Source: Pseudoduganella flava
GTDB taxonomy: Bacteria; Pseudomonadota; Gammaproteobacteria; Burkholderiales; Burkholderiaceae_D
NCBI RefSeq assembly: GCF_007830495.1
Contig: NZ_VLKW01000007.1
Coordinates: 299,620-363,619 of the forward strand
Reading direction: 5' to 3'
DNA: 64,000 nt
Shown here: positions 1 to 8,752 of the stretch, in pieces
Numbering within the stretch: position 1 is the first letter of the stretch
How the letters are laid out: each line of letters opens with the position of its first letter
Translations under genes and position numbers: made by a program
The notes under the pieces: model-generated
What the model was told of the DNA's origin: nothing
Database searches by the model: none
What the model saw: only the letters and a program-made list of their open reading frames with translations

Positions 1-1457
1 GCCTCCATCACCTTGCGCAGCGCGGCTTCCATCTCGTCGGTCTTGCCCTGCTTCTCGGCCGCCAGCGCGAAGTCGTACAGCAGGTCGGGGCTGTCCGGGA
101 AGCGTTTCACGGCATCGGCCAGGAGCGTATAGGCTTCCGCGCCGCGGCCCGCGTCGCGCAGCAGCTGGCCTTCCGTCTGCACCACCTCGGCCTGCTCGGC
201 CGGGTCGACGGCCGCGATCTCGTGCAGCATCGTGCGGGCCCGCTCCACGTCGCCCTTCTTCGCCGTCAGGTACGCGCGCTTCAGGCGCGCCGTCATGTAC
301 AGGCGCGGCTCGTCGGCGCTGACCTTGTCCAGCCAGCCCAGCGCCCCATCGAGATCGCCGCGCTCCTCGGCGATCTGCGCCAGCAGCATCAGCCCTTTCG
401 ACGGGTCGCGCTCGCCCTCCTCGCTGTTGGCCAGCACGTCGACGAAGCGGCGCAGGTACGTCTCGGCGGCCTGCGGGTCGTTCGACTGCATCGACATGAT
501 GCCGAGCGCATACAGCGTGGCCGGGTTGTCCGGGTCACCCTTCAGCATCAGCTGGAACTGGCCTTTGGCCTGGTCGTAGCGCTTCTGTTCGACCAGCAGG
601 CGGGCATACGCGGAACGCACTTCGCGCGCGTTCGGGTTCTGCTTCAGGAAGCCGGCGAACAGCTGGCCGGCCGCGTCGACGTCGCCCATCACCTGTGCCA
701 TCGTCAGCGCCGCCAGTTCCGAATCGGGCTTCAGTTCCAAGGCGCGCTTGGCCTCGCGCATCGCGCGGTCCTTGTCCTCGGCCGCATAGGCGCCCTGCGC
801 CAGCACCAGGTGGCTTTCCATCATGCCGCCGTAAGGCGCCAGCACGCGCTCCATCAGCGCGAACGCGGCGGCCTTGTCGCGCGCCCGCAGCAGGTATTGC
901 TGCATCTGGAACATCACCAGGCCGCGCGCCTCGCGCGGCGCGCCATTCAGCCGTTGCGCGAACACCTGCTCGGACTCGGACAGATCGTCGCCCAACACCG
1001 AAAAACCAAGGAAGTACTGCACCGCCTCATCCGAATCGGGTGCCAGCTCGCGCCACAGGCGGATCGCCGCCAGTGCCTCGTTGCCCTGCTTGGCCGCCAG
1101 CGCCATTTCGGCGGAGCGGCGCGCCAGGCGCGGATCGCGGGTCTGCTGGGCCAGCACCATCATCGACACATAGGCGCTTTGCCACTGGCCCCGCTTGAAA
1201 TCCAGCTCGGCTTTCGTCAGCTTGTACAGCAGGTCGCTGGTCAGCTCCACGGCCGGCAGCTTTTCCTCATGCTGCAGCGTGGCGGCCAGCCCGGCGGTAC
1301 CGGATCCCTCCGCCGCCGGCTCCTGGGCCGCGGGGGCCGGCGCCGGTGACGGCGCGGTGGTGGCGTCGTCGCCCCCCTGTTTTGGTGGCGCAACAGCGCA
1401 CGCGGACAGCAGGGCCGAGAGGGTTACAATGGCGAGTGCGTTCTTCAAGGGATGCAT
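1..1457 (-). CDS. Tetratricopeptide-repeat lipoprotein, 3-prime end off the window
   Basis: The reading frame is open from 1457 to the window edge, giving about 485 visible residues and no stop. The N-terminus is a lipoprotein signal with lipobox LLSAC (lipidated Cys20), followed by a Pro/Ala-rich linker of about 30 residues. The rest is helical repeat sequence with TPR-like spacing of Ala, Leu, Tyr and Pro, for example DPDNPATLYALG. It is predicted to be an outer-membrane-anchored TPR scaffold. In Burkholderiales a TPR lipoprotein commonly precedes lolB; the downstream gene is not visible here, so that link is inference. It is divergent from mutM with a spacer of about 105 bp. The ribosome binding site is weak. 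Confidence 0.85.
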   Translation of the reverse strand, partial: MHPLKNALAIVTLSALLSACAVAPPKQGGDDATTAPSPAPAPAAQEPAAEGSGTAGLAATLQHEEKLPAVELTSDLLYKLTKAELDFKRGQWQSAYVSMMVLAQQTRDPRLARRSAEMALAAKQGNEALAAIRLWRELAPDSDEAVQYFLGFSVLGDDLSESEQVFAQRLNGAPREARGLVMFQMQQYLLRARDKAAAFALMERVLAPYGGMMESHLVLAQGAYAAEDKDRAMREAKRALELKPDSELAALTMAQVMGDVDAAGQLFAGFLKQNPNAREVRSAYARLLVEQKRYDQAKGQFQLMLKGDPDNPATLYALGIMSMQSNDPQAAETYLRRFVDVLANSEEGERDPSKGLMLLAQIAEERGDLDGALGWLDKVSADEPRLYMTARLKRAYLTAKKGDVERARTMLHEIAAVDPAEQAEVVQTEGQLLRDAGRGAEAYTLLADAVKRFPDSPDLLYDFALAAEKQGKTDEMEAALRKVME

Positions 1458-1524
1458 CCAGGATCGGTCAAACCTTGATTCTACGCCCAACCCATCGCCT
1501 GCGCGGATTGCAGGTGTAACGAAG

Positions 1525-1530
1525 TATAGT
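1525..1530 (+). promoter_or_regulatory. Possible -10 box upstream of mutM
   Basis: TATAGT lies 32 bases before the mutM ATG. No convincing -35 box sits at 16-18 bp spacing, so this is a weak candidate. Confidence 0.3.
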
Positions 1531-1562
1531 TTTCCGGCATCGTTTTTCGCCACTCCTGCCCT

Positions 1563-2396
1563 ATGCCAGAATTACCGGAAGTCGAAGTCACCCGGCGCGG
1601 CGTCGCGCCCCATATCGAAGGCCGCGCGGTGCGCGACGTGGTGCTGCGCCGCGCCGGTCTGCGCTGGCCGTTCCCGGCCAGCCTGCCCGAGATCCTCGCG
1701 GACCGCACGGTGCAGGCGACGGGCCGGCGCGGCAAGTACCTGCTGGTCGAATTCGCGCATGGCACGCTGATCATCCACCTCGGCATGAGCGGCCACCTGC
1801 GCGTGCTGCCGCCCGGCGTGCCCGCGCAGAAGCACGACCACTTCGACCTCGTCGTCGAAGGGAAGGAAGGCAGGCAGGTGCTGCGGCTGACGGACCCGCG
1901 CCGCTTCGGCGCCGTGCTGTGGCATCCGCAGGAGGAAGGCGAACTCGATACGCACCTGCTGTTGCGCGGCCTGGGCGTGGAGCCCCTCGGCCCGGAGTTT
2001 ACCGGCGAACTGCTGTACCGGAAGACGCGCGGCCGCTCGGTGGCCGTGAAGGCCGCGCTGCTGGCGGGCGACATCGTCGTCGGCGTCGGCAATATCTACT
2101 GTTCCGAAAGCCTGTTCCGCGCCGGGATCAACCCGAAGACGCCGGCCGGCCGCATCGGCCGCGCGCGCTACGACAAGCTGGCGCAGGCGATCCGCGACGT
2201 GCTGGCCGAGGCCATCGTCCAGGGCGGCAGCACGCTGCGCGACTTCATCGGCGTGAACGGCCAGTCCGGCTACTTCCAGCAGTCGTATTTCGTGTACGAC
2301 CGCGCGGGCCTGCCGTGCCGCATCTGCGCGGCGCCTGTCCGCCAGATCAAGCAGGGGCAGCGTTCGACGTTCTACTGCGTCAATTGCCAACGGTGA
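1563..2396 (+). CDS. mutM: Formamidopyrimidine-DNA glycosylase MutM (Fpg)
   Basis: A bifunctional glycosylase/AP lyase that removes 8-oxoguanine and formamidopyrimidines from DNA. It has 277 aa, the usual length. The start ATG exposes the obligatory MPELPEVE N-terminus, whose Pro2 is the Schiff-base nucleophile and Glu3 the catalytic acid. Lys58 corresponds to the conserved beta-elimination lysine. A C-terminal zinc finger is intact with C-x2-C-x16-C-x2-C spacing (CRIC to CVNC). The H2TH region includes VGVGNIYCSE. The next gene begins within a few bases of this stop, so the two are probably co-transcribed. Together with mutY downstream it forms the GO repair system. Confidence 0.97.
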   Translation: MPELPEVEVTRRGVAPHIEGRAVRDVVLRRAGLRWPFPASLPEILADRTVQATGRRGKYLLVEFAHGTLIIHLGMSGHLRVLPPGVPAQKHDHFDLVVEGKEGRQVLRLTDPRRFGAVLWHPQEEGELDTHLLLRGLGVEPLGPEFTGELLYRKTRGRSVAVKAALLAGDIVVGVGNIYCSESLFRAGINPKTPAGRIGRARYDKLAQAIRDVLAEAIVQGGSTLRDFIGVNGQSGYFQQSYFVYDRAGLPCRICAAPVRQIKQGQRSTFYCVNCQR

Positions 2397-2401
2397 CGGC
2401 C

Positions 2402-4321
2402 ATGGTGCGCGACCTCGAACAATACAGTGCCTGGCGCCAGGGCGTCGTCGCCGCGCTGCAGAACTACCGCGCCCAGGCAGCCAGCGCCGACCTGCTCGAT
2501 GCCGCGACGGCGCAGCGCATCGCCCGCACGCTGGCGCGGCTGGCGGACGACAAGCTGTCCGTTGCGTTCGTGGCCGAATTCTCGCGCGGGAAGTCGGAAC
2601 TGATCAACGCGATCTTCTTCGCCGACTACGGCCAGCGCATCCTCCCTTCGGCGGCCGGCCGCACGACGATGTGCCCCACCGAGCTGCTGTACGACCCGGC
2701 GCTGTCCGCGTCGATCCGGCTGCTGCCCATCGAAACGCGGGCCGGCAACCTGTCGACCAGCGATTACCGCGACGACCCGGATGCCTGGACCGTGCTGCCG
2801 CTGAACGTGGGCGCGGCCGACGAGATGCACGACGCGTTTCGCGAGGTGAGCCAGACCCGCGCCGTGCCCGTCGACGAGGCGCGCCGCTACGGCCTGTACG
2901 ACCCGGAAGATCCCGACCTTGCCGCCAGCGTCAGCGCCGACGGCATGATCGAGATCTCGCGCTGGCGCCACGCGATCATCAATTTCCCGCACCCGCTGCT
3001 GCAGCAAGGGCTCGTGATCCTCGATACGCCCGGGCTGAATGCGATCGGCACCGAGCCGGAACTGACGCTGAACCTGATCCCCCACGCGCACGCGGTGCTG
3101 TTCATCCTGGCCGCGGACACGGGCGTGACGAAGAGCGACATCGAAGTCTGGCGCGAACACATCGGCGCCGGCGCAGGCCGGCTCGTGGTGCTGAACAAGA
3201 TCGACGGCATGTGGGACCCGCTGCGCCCCCCGGCCGAGGTGGATGCGGAGATCGCCCGCCAGCAGGCGCACGCCGCGCAGCTGCTCGGCGTCGACGACCG
3301 CCAGGTGTTCCCCGTCTCGGCGCACAAGGCGCTGGTGGCGAAGATCACCGGCGACGGCGACCTGCTCGAACGCAGCCGCATCGCCCAGCTGGAACAGGCG
3401 CTGTTCGACGAACTGATTCCCGCCAAGCGCGAGATCGTGCGCCGCCGGCTGACGGAAGACCTGCACGCGCTGTCCGGCGCGCAGCAGGCGATGCTGGCTG
3501 CGAAGCTGCGCGGCATCGTCGAACAGCTGCATGAGCTGAAAAGCCTGCGCGGCAAGAACCACAACGTGATCGCGCACATGGTGCGCCGCGTCGAGGCGGA
3601 GAAGAAGGAATTTGACGCCAGCCTGTTCCGCCTGCAGGCCACGCGCGCCGTGTTCACGCGCCTGTCGACGGAGCTCTACGCCACGCTGGGCATGGACGTG
3701 CTGCGCGACCACGTGCTGCAGGTACGGGCGGCGATGGCGCGCAGCCACTTCTCCACCGGCCTGCGCGACGCCGTGCGCGTATTCTTCGACAGCGTGCACG
3801 CGGAGCTGGAGGAATCGGACCGCAAGATCGTCGAGATCCGCGACATGATGGACGGGATGTTCCGCAAGTTCTCGGCGGAGCATGGCTTTGCGCTGGCGCC
3901 GCCACCGCCGTTCGCGCTGGCGAAGTACCGCGCCCAGATCTCGGACGTGGAAGCGATCTACCAGAAGCAGTTCGGCGCGACGACCTTGCTGACCACGAGC
4001 CGCGTCGTGCTGATGGAACGCTTCTTCGACACGATCGCCTCGCAGGTCAAGCGCTGCTTCAAGACGGCCAATGCCGATGCCGAAAGCTGGCTGAAGGTGA
4101 TCATGGCGCCGCTCGAGGCGCAGATCCGCCAGCACCGCGAACAATTGAAGCACCGGCAGGCGTCGATCCAGCGCATCCACGACGCCACCGATACGCTGGA
4201 ACAGAAGATCGCCGCCTTCGAAGAGGCCAAGGCGGCGCTCGACCAACAGAAGGACAGGCTGGCGCAGCTCGCCGAGGCGATCGGCACCGCGATCGACATG
4301 GAACTGGCTGCCGCCGCATAG
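2402..4321 (+). CDS. Dynamin-family GTPase
   Basis: A protein of 639 aa. A dynamin_N-type GTPase domain occupies about residues 50-300: P-loop EFSRGKS near 59-65, G3 DTPG near 207-210 and G4 LNKID near 264-268. The remainder is largely helical with heptad-like stretches near the C-terminus, consistent with a stalk or coiled coil. The frame stays open upstream through mutM, but homologous sequence starts at MVRDLEQY. An alternative GTG start at 2393 overlaps the mutM stop as GTGA. No transmembrane segment is evident. Bacterial dynamin-like proteins remodel membranes or act in DNA or stress processes; the specific role is unknown. It lies between two oxidative DNA repair genes and is probably translated with mutM. 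Confidence 0.88.
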   Translation: MVRDLEQYSAWRQGVVAALQNYRAQAASADLLDAATAQRIARTLARLADDKLSVAFVAEFSRGKSELINAIFFADYGQRILPSAAGRTTMCPTELLYDPALSASIRLLPIETRAGNLSTSDYRDDPDAWTVLPLNVGAADEMHDAFREVSQTRAVPVDEARRYGLYDPEDPDLAASVSADGMIEISRWRHAIINFPHPLLQQGLVILDTPGLNAIGTEPELTLNLIPHAHAVLFILAADTGVTKSDIEVWREHIGAGAGRLVVLNKIDGMWDPLRPPAEVDAEIARQQAHAAQLLGVDDRQVFPVSAHKALVAKITGDGDLLERSRIAQLEQALFDELIPAKREIVRRRLTEDLHALSGAQQAMLAAKLRGIVEQLHELKSLRGKNHNVIAHMVRRVEAEKKEFDASLFRLQATRAVFTRLSTELYATLGMDVLRDHVLQVRAAMARSHFSTGLRDAVRVFFDSVHAELEESDRKIVEIRDMMDGMFRKFSAEHGFALAPPPPFALAKYRAQISDVEAIYQKQFGATTLLTTSRVVLMERFFDTIASQVKRCFKTANADAESWLKVIMAPLEAQIRQHREQLKHRQASIQRIHDATDTLEQKIAAFEEAKAALDQQKDRLAQLAEAIGTAIDMELAAAA

Positions 4322-4344
4322 CACGCCGCAACGAAAGGTATTAC

Positions 4345-5460
4345 TTGCAGTACGAACGATTGGAAGACCCCGCTTTTTCCGCCACCCTGATCGCCTGGCA
4401 GCGCCAGCATGGACGGCATACGCTGCCCTGGCAGAACACCCGCGACGCCTACCGCATCTGGCTCTCCGAGATCATGCTGCAGCAGACGCAAGTCGCCGCC
4501 GTGCTGGGCTACTACGCGCGCTTCCTCGAGCGCTTCCCCACCGTGCACGACCTGGCCGCCGCGCCCGTCGAGGACGTGATGGCGCAGTGGAGCGGCCTCG
4601 GTTATTACACGCGGGCGCGCAACCTGCACAAATGCGCGCAGCGCGTCGTCGCCGAATACGGCGGCGTGTTCCCGTCCGACCCGGTACTGCTGGCCGAACT
4701 GCCCGGCATCGGCCGTTCGACGGCGGCGGCGATTGCCGCGTTCTCCAGCGGCACGCGCGCGGCGATCATGGACGGCAACGTCAAGCGCGTGTTCGCCCGC
4801 GTGTTCGGCATCGACACCTATCCCGGCGAGCGCAAGACCGAGGAGGCGATGTGGCGCCGCGCCGAGGCGCTGCTGCCGGCCGCGGACATCGAAGCCTACA
4901 CGCAGGGGCTGATGGACATGGGCGCCACGCTGTGCACGCGCAGCAGCCCGGATTGCACGCGCTGCCCGATGCAGCCGCGCTGCGTGGCGCATGCCACCGA
5001 TCGGGTCAAGGAGCTGCCGGTGCGTAAACCAAGGAAGGCGACGCCGGAAAAGCACGCGGTGCTGCTGGTGGTGGTGCACGGCGGCCAGGTGCTGCTGGAA
5101 CAGCGCCCCGCGGCCGGGATCTGGGGCGGCCTGCTGTCGCTGCCGGAAGTGGCCGGCCACGTGGCGATGACGGAAGACGATGTCCCGGAGCTCGACGACG
5201 AAGCCGTCGCCCGCGCGCTGCTGCCGTTAGGCGTGCCCGAATCGCGCGAGCGGCTGAACGTGGTCACGCACGTCTTCACGCATTACCGGCTGCAGATCGT
5301 GCCGGTGCTCGCAACGCTGGCGCAACGCGCGCCGCTGGCGGCCGATGGACGCTACCTGTGGCTCGATACGGGGAAGATCGCGGACGCGGCGTTGCCGGCG
5401 CCAGTGAAGAAACTGCTGCTGGAATTGCTGGGAACGGATGCGCAGGGGCGGATGTTCTAA
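4345..5460 (+). CDS. mutY: Adenine DNA glycosylase MutY
   Basis: Removes adenine mispaired with 8-oxoguanine. A 371 aa protein with an HhH-GPD glycosylase core: Glu42 in SEIMLQQTQV is the catalytic acid, LPGIGRST is the helix-hairpin-helix, and Asp143 in IMDGNV is the conserved aspartate. A [4Fe-4S] site follows with C197-x6-C204-x2-C207-x5-C213. The C-terminal third is the Nudix-like domain that recognises 8-oxoG. The start is TTG at 4345, preceded by AAAGG eight bases upstream; no ATG occurs before the conserved region. It lies 23 bases after the GTPase gene, so mutM, the GTPase gene and mutY may form one operon. Confidence 0.96.
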   Translation: MQYERLEDPAFSATLIAWQRQHGRHTLPWQNTRDAYRIWLSEIMLQQTQVAAVLGYYARFLERFPTVHDLAAAPVEDVMAQWSGLGYYTRARNLHKCAQRVVAEYGGVFPSDPVLLAELPGIGRSTAAAIAAFSSGTRAAIMDGNVKRVFARVFGIDTYPGERKTEEAMWRRAEALLPAADIEAYTQGLMDMGATLCTRSSPDCTRCPMQPRCVAHATDRVKELPVRKPRKATPEKHAVLLVVVHGGQVLLEQRPAAGIWGGLLSLPEVAGHVAMTEDDVPELDDEAVARALLPLGVPESRERLNVVTHVFTHYRLQIVPVLATLAQRAPLAADGRYLWLDTGKIADAALPAPVKKLLLELLGTDAQGRMF

Positions 5461-5469
5461 CGCGGCGTT

Positions 5470-5772
5470 TTACAGGAACTTGCCGGCGCTGAACGCGACA
5501 GCGGCCAGCGACACCGTGGTGGCGAAGAACCACCGGATCAGCCGGTTTTCCATCTCGGACAGGTTGTTATCGAGGCGCGACAAGCGATCCTGCACCTTCG
5601 ATTCCAGCTTCACGAGGTCTTCCTTGGTGGCATAGTTCGAGCGGATCACGGCAACGTCGCGCTCGACGGCCGCCAAACGGCGCTCGTTGCCGTTGCCATT
5701 GCGCGTAATGGTTTGCGTGTCTTCTTCCATGGCGCAGCCCCCATTGGTCTTCGTGGACTCATCGTCGTCCAC
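5470..5772 (-). CDS. Small coiled-coil protein with C-terminal membrane helix
   Basis: A 100 aa frame starting at GTG 5772; an ATG at 5730 would give 86 aa, and neither has a clear Shine-Dalgarno. The middle is charged with heptad periodicity (RRLAAVERDVAVIR, then KEDLVKLESKVQDRL). A single hydrophobic segment of about 18 residues (WFFATTVSLAAVAF) precedes a short tail. This layout resembles the XhlA/haemolysin-associated or DUF1640-like small membrane coiled-coil proteins, but I cannot assign a family. It converges on mutY and lies downstream of dgt on the same strand. Confidence 0.6.
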   Translation of the reverse strand: MDDDESTKTNGGCAMEEDTQTITRNGNGNERRLAAVERDVAVIRSNYATKEDLVKLESKVQDRLSRLDNNLSEMENRLIRWFFATTVSLAAVAFSAGKFL

Positions 5773-5821
5773 GCAACGGCAAAGGTCAAGCGGATCATCG
5801 GATCAGCTTGATACTTGTCAC

Positions 5822-6952
5822 TCACAGTTCTTCGAGGGAATACAACTGCCGGTGCACGCGGATCGCGTAACGGTCCGTCATGCCGGCAATGTAGTCGGCA
5901 ATACGGCGTGCCTGCTTCGTCGGATCGCCGGAAGGTTCCCGGTAATCGGGCGGCAGCAACTGCGGATCGGCCGTGAACGCTTCGTACAGCTCGCGCACCA
6001 TGCGGCTGGCCTTCAGGCGCATTCGGTTGACCTTGTAATGCCGGTACAGGTTCTCGCGCAGGAAACGCTTCAGCTCGGTCGCATCCTTGCGCATCGGGTC
6101 CGAGAAGCGGATCAGCGGCGGGCCGGCGCGTACGTCGTCGATGCTGCCCGGATTCGCTTCGGCGATGCGGGCGAGCGACGTGACGATCAGGTCGTCCGCC
6201 AGCGCCGTGATCAGGCGGCGCAACGTCTCGTAGATAGCGCGCCGCCCCGTCAGGCCCGGGAACGCCGTCTGCACCTCGTGCCACAGCCGGCCGAAGAAAT
6301 CGACCTGTTCCAGCTGGTCGATCGTGATCAGGCCGGAACGCAGGCCGTCGTCGATGTCGTGGCTGTTGTACGCGATCTCGTCCGCCAGGTTCGTCAGCTG
6401 CGCTTCCAGCGACGGCTGGGTCTTGTCGAGGAAGCGCTGCGCCACTTCGCCCAGCTGGCGCGCGTTCGTCACCGAGCAGTGCTTCAGGATGCCTTCGCGC
6501 GTCTCGAACATCAGGTTCAGGCCGTCGAAGGCGCCGTACTGCTCTTCGAGGTGGTCGACAACGCGCAGGCTTTGCAGGTTGTGCTCGAAGCCGCCGTGGT
6601 CCTTCATGCATTCGTTCAGCACGTCCTGCCCCACGTGGCCGAACGGCGTGTGGCCCAGGTCGTGCGCCAGCGCGATCGCTTCGACCAGGTCTTCGTTCAG
6701 GCGCAGGTTGCGCGCCAGCGAACGGCCGATCTGCGCCACTTCCAGGCTGTGCGTCAGGCGCGTGCGGAACAGGTCGCCCTCGTGGTTCAGGAACACCTGA
6801 GTCTTGTATTCCAGCCGGCGGAACGCGGTCGAGTGGATGATGCGGTCGCGGTCGCGCTGGAACTGGCTGCGCGACGCGTGCGGGGTTTCGGGATAGCGGC
6901 GGCCGCGCCCTTTATCCGAATGCGCGGCATACGGAGCGAGCGCTTCTTCCAT
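5822..6952 (-). CDS. dgt: Deoxyguanosinetriphosphate triphosphohydrolase-like protein
   Basis: An HD-superfamily dNTP triphosphohydrolase that splits dNTPs to deoxynucleoside and tripolyphosphate. It has 376 aa, the shorter dGTPase-like class. The metal-binding HD signature is complete: His68 in RLTHSLEV, His97-Asp98 in AHDLGHTPFGH, and a downstream Asp in the YNSHDIDD segment. The N-terminal RDRDRIIHSTAFRRL is typical of the family. The start ATG at 6952 is two bases after the aroB stop, so translation is likely coupled. The same frame stays open upstream across aroB; this is a composition artefact. Confidence 0.93.
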   Translation of the reverse strand: MEEALAPYAAHSDKGRGRRYPETPHASRSQFQRDRDRIIHSTAFRRLEYKTQVFLNHEGDLFRTRLTHSLEVAQIGRSLARNLRLNEDLVEAIALAHDLGHTPFGHVGQDVLNECMKDHGGFEHNLQSLRVVDHLEEQYGAFDGLNLMFETREGILKHCSVTNARQLGEVAQRFLDKTQPSLEAQLTNLADEIAYNSHDIDDGLRSGLITIDQLEQVDFFGRLWHEVQTAFPGLTGRRAIYETLRRLITALADDLIVTSLARIAEANPGSIDDVRAGPPLIRFSDPMRKDATELKRFLRENLYRHYKVNRMRLKASRMVRELYEAFTADPQLLPPDYREPSGDPTKQARRIADYIAGMTDRYAIRVHRQLYSLEEL

Positions 6953-6954
6953 GC

Positions 6955-8601
6955 TTACTCCACGCAGGCGGCGATCGTGGCGAGCAGCGCGTCTTGCGGC
7001 GCGCTCGTCACGATGGCCGTGCCCAAGGGTTTCAGGAGGATGAACTTGATGGCGCCGCCTTCGTTCTTCTTGTCGACTTCCATCAGTTCGAGCCAGCGCT
7101 CGGCGCCCAGGTCCGGCGCCTTGACGGGCAGCCCGGCCGCCTCGACCAGCGTGCGGATCCGGTCGACCGTGGCGCGGTCGATGAACCCGAGCCGGTGCGA
7201 CAGGTCGGCCGCCATCACCATGCCGCAGCCGACGGCCTCGCCATGCAGCCAGGCGCCGTAGCCCATGCCCGCCTCGATCGCATGGCCGAACGTGTGGCCG
7301 AAGTTCAGGATCGCGCGCAGGCCGCCTTCGCGCTCGTCCTGCCGCACGACGTCCGCCTTGATCTCGCAGGAGCGCGCGATCGCGTAGGCCAGTGTCGCCT
7401 TGTCGCGTGCAACCAGCTTGTCGATGTGCGCCTCGGTCCACTCGAAGAATGCCTCGTCGATGATCGGGCCGTACTTGATCACCTCCGCCAGGCCGGCCGC
7501 CAGCTCGCGCTGCGGCAGCGTCTGCAACGTCGACGTGTCGGCCAGTACCGCTTTCGGCTGGTAGAACGCGCCGATCATGTTCTTGCCCAGCGGGTGGTTG
7601 ATGCCCGTCTTGCCGCCAACGGAGGAATCGACCTGCGCCAGCAGCGTCGTCGGCACCTGGATGAAGTCGATGCCGCGCATGTACGACGCGGCGGCATAGC
7701 CCGTCAGGTCGCCGATCACGCCGCCACCGAGCGCGATCAGGGTGCTCTTGCGGTCGAATTTGTTTTCCAGCAGCGCGTCGAAGATCCGCATCAGGCTGCC
7801 CCAGTGCTTGTGCTCTTCGCCGTCCTCCAGCACGATGGCGATCACGTCCTTTCCGGCGGCCTTCAGCGGCGCGGCGAGGCGTTCCAGGTACAGCGGCGCG
7901 ACGGTCGTGTTCGTCACGATCGCCACCTTGTGGCTGCCCGCATGGCGCGCCAGCAGCGCGGTGTCGTCCAGCACGGCGGGGCCGATGGCGATCGGATAGC
8001 TGCGCTCGCCCAGGTCCACGTTCAGGAGGATATTGGTTTGTTCGTTCATCGAAGGTTCTGCCTGCGTCGTACAGTTCGGAGCGGCCTGGCAAGCCAGGGC
8101 GTCCAGCTGGTTGATGATGATCTGGACCATCGATTGTACGTTAGGTCTGCCCGTGTCCACGACGAGATGCGCCATCTCCAGGTACAGCGGCTCGCGCTGC
8201 GCCATCAATTCCTCCAGCTTGCGGCGCGGATCGGCCGTCTGCAGCAACGGCCGGTTCTTGTCGTGACTCGTGCGCGCGAGGATGCTCGGAATGCTGGCGC
8301 GCAGGTAGATGACGGTGCCCCGCTCGCGCAGCAGCGCGCGCGAATCCGGGTTCAGGATCGCGCCGCCGCCGGTGGCCAGGACGATGCCCTCCTGGCCGCA
8401 CAGCTCGCGGATCACGTCCGCTTCGCGGCGGCGAAAGCTCGCCTCGCCCTCGATCTCGAAGATCCACGGGATCGTGGCCCCGGTGCGGGTCTCGATCTCG
8501 TGGTCGGAATCGACGAAGCGCATTCCCAGTTTGCGGGCAAGCAGGCGGCCGATCGTCGTCTTGCCCGCCCCCATGAGGCCTACCAAAAAAACATTCTGCA
8601 T
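6955..8601 (-). CDS. aroKB: Fused shikimate kinase / 3-dehydroquinate synthase
   Basis: One uninterrupted frame of 548 codons covers two shikimate-pathway enzymes. Residues 1 to about 172 are shikimate kinase: Walker A GLMGAGKTT near 8-16, the DSDHEIE shikimate/Mg segment, and GGGA. From Met185 (ATG at 8049) the sequence is 3-dehydroquinate synthase: GGGVIGDLTGY nucleotide-binding loop, and metal ligands in LAEVIKYG, NFGHTFGHAIE and WLHGEAV. The 12-residue bridge has no stop, whereas most Proteobacteria have separate aroK and aroB genes. The internal ATG has only a weak AGGCAG upstream, so AroB could be made as a fusion, separately, or both. A -10-like box and a palindrome lie upstream; dgt follows two bases later. 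Confidence 0.88.
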   Translation of the reverse strand: MQNVFLVGLMGAGKTTIGRLLARKLGMRFVDSDHEIETRTGATIPWIFEIEGEASFRRREADVIRELCGQEGIVLATGGGAILNPDSRALLRERGTVIYLRASIPSILARTSHDKNRPLLQTADPRRKLEELMAQREPLYLEMAHLVVDTGRPNVQSMVQIIINQLDALACQAAPNCTTQAEPSMNEQTNILLNVDLGERSYPIAIGPAVLDDTALLARHAGSHKVAIVTNTTVAPLYLERLAAPLKAAGKDVIAIVLEDGEEHKHWGSLMRIFDALLENKFDRKSTLIALGGGVIGDLTGYAAASYMRGIDFIQVPTTLLAQVDSSVGGKTGINHPLGKNMIGAFYQPKAVLADTSTLQTLPQRELAAGLAEVIKYGPIIDEAFFEWTEAHIDKLVARDKATLAYAIARSCEIKADVVRQDEREGGLRAILNFGHTFGHAIEAGMGYGAWLHGEAVGCGMVMAADLSHRLGFIDRATVDRIRTLVEAAGLPVKAPDLGAERWLELMEVDKKNEGGAIKFILLKPLGTAIVTSAPQDALLATIAACVE

Positions 8602-8615
8602 CGCGGATCAGATTA

Positions 8616-8628
8616 GTGCGTATCGCAC
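8616..8628. promoter_or_regulatory. Short palindrome in the aroKB leader
   Basis: GTGCG-TAT-CGCAC is a perfect 5-bp inverted repeat just downstream of a -10-like box and 15 bases before the aroKB start. It could be an operator or a leader hairpin; no regulator is implied by the sequence. Confidence 0.3.
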
Positions 8629-8629
8629 C

Positions 8630-8635
8630 ATTGTA
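8630..8635 (-). promoter_or_regulatory. Possible -10 box for aroKB-dgt
   Basis: TACAAT on the minus strand, 29 bases before the aroKB ATG and downstream of the pilQ terminator, where a new promoter is needed. No good -35 box is visible. Confidence 0.4.
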
Positions 8636-8654
8636 ATCCGAGCCGATGGCCGGC

Positions 8655-8687
8655 AAAAGAAAAGCCCGGCAGCAGTGCGGCCGGGCT
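8655..8687 (-). terminator. Intrinsic terminator after pilQ
   Basis: On the minus strand, AGCCCGGC and GCCGGGCT form an 8-bp GC stem with a 9-nt loop, followed by TTTTCTTTT. It separates the pil operon from aroKB. Confidence 0.8.
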
Positions 8688-8752
8688 ACTTGCAGGATGA
8701 TGGCTGAATCGATGCGGACCCCAGGCCGGAAGCCGGGTGCCCGCACCGTGGT

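Noticed and set aside
1919..2401. An upstream in-frame extension of the GTPase gene through mutM, suggesting a fusion
   Set aside because: The extension is out of frame with the obvious mutM frame and shows no homology.
2372..4324. A 650-codon minus-strand open frame opposite the dynamin-like GTPase gene
   Set aside because: No domain; opposite strand encodes P-loop, DTPG and NKID motifs.
5822..8092. dgt frame running upstream through aroB as a 756-codon gene
   Set aside because: The upstream part is the wrong frame of aroB; dgt homology begins at ATG 6952.
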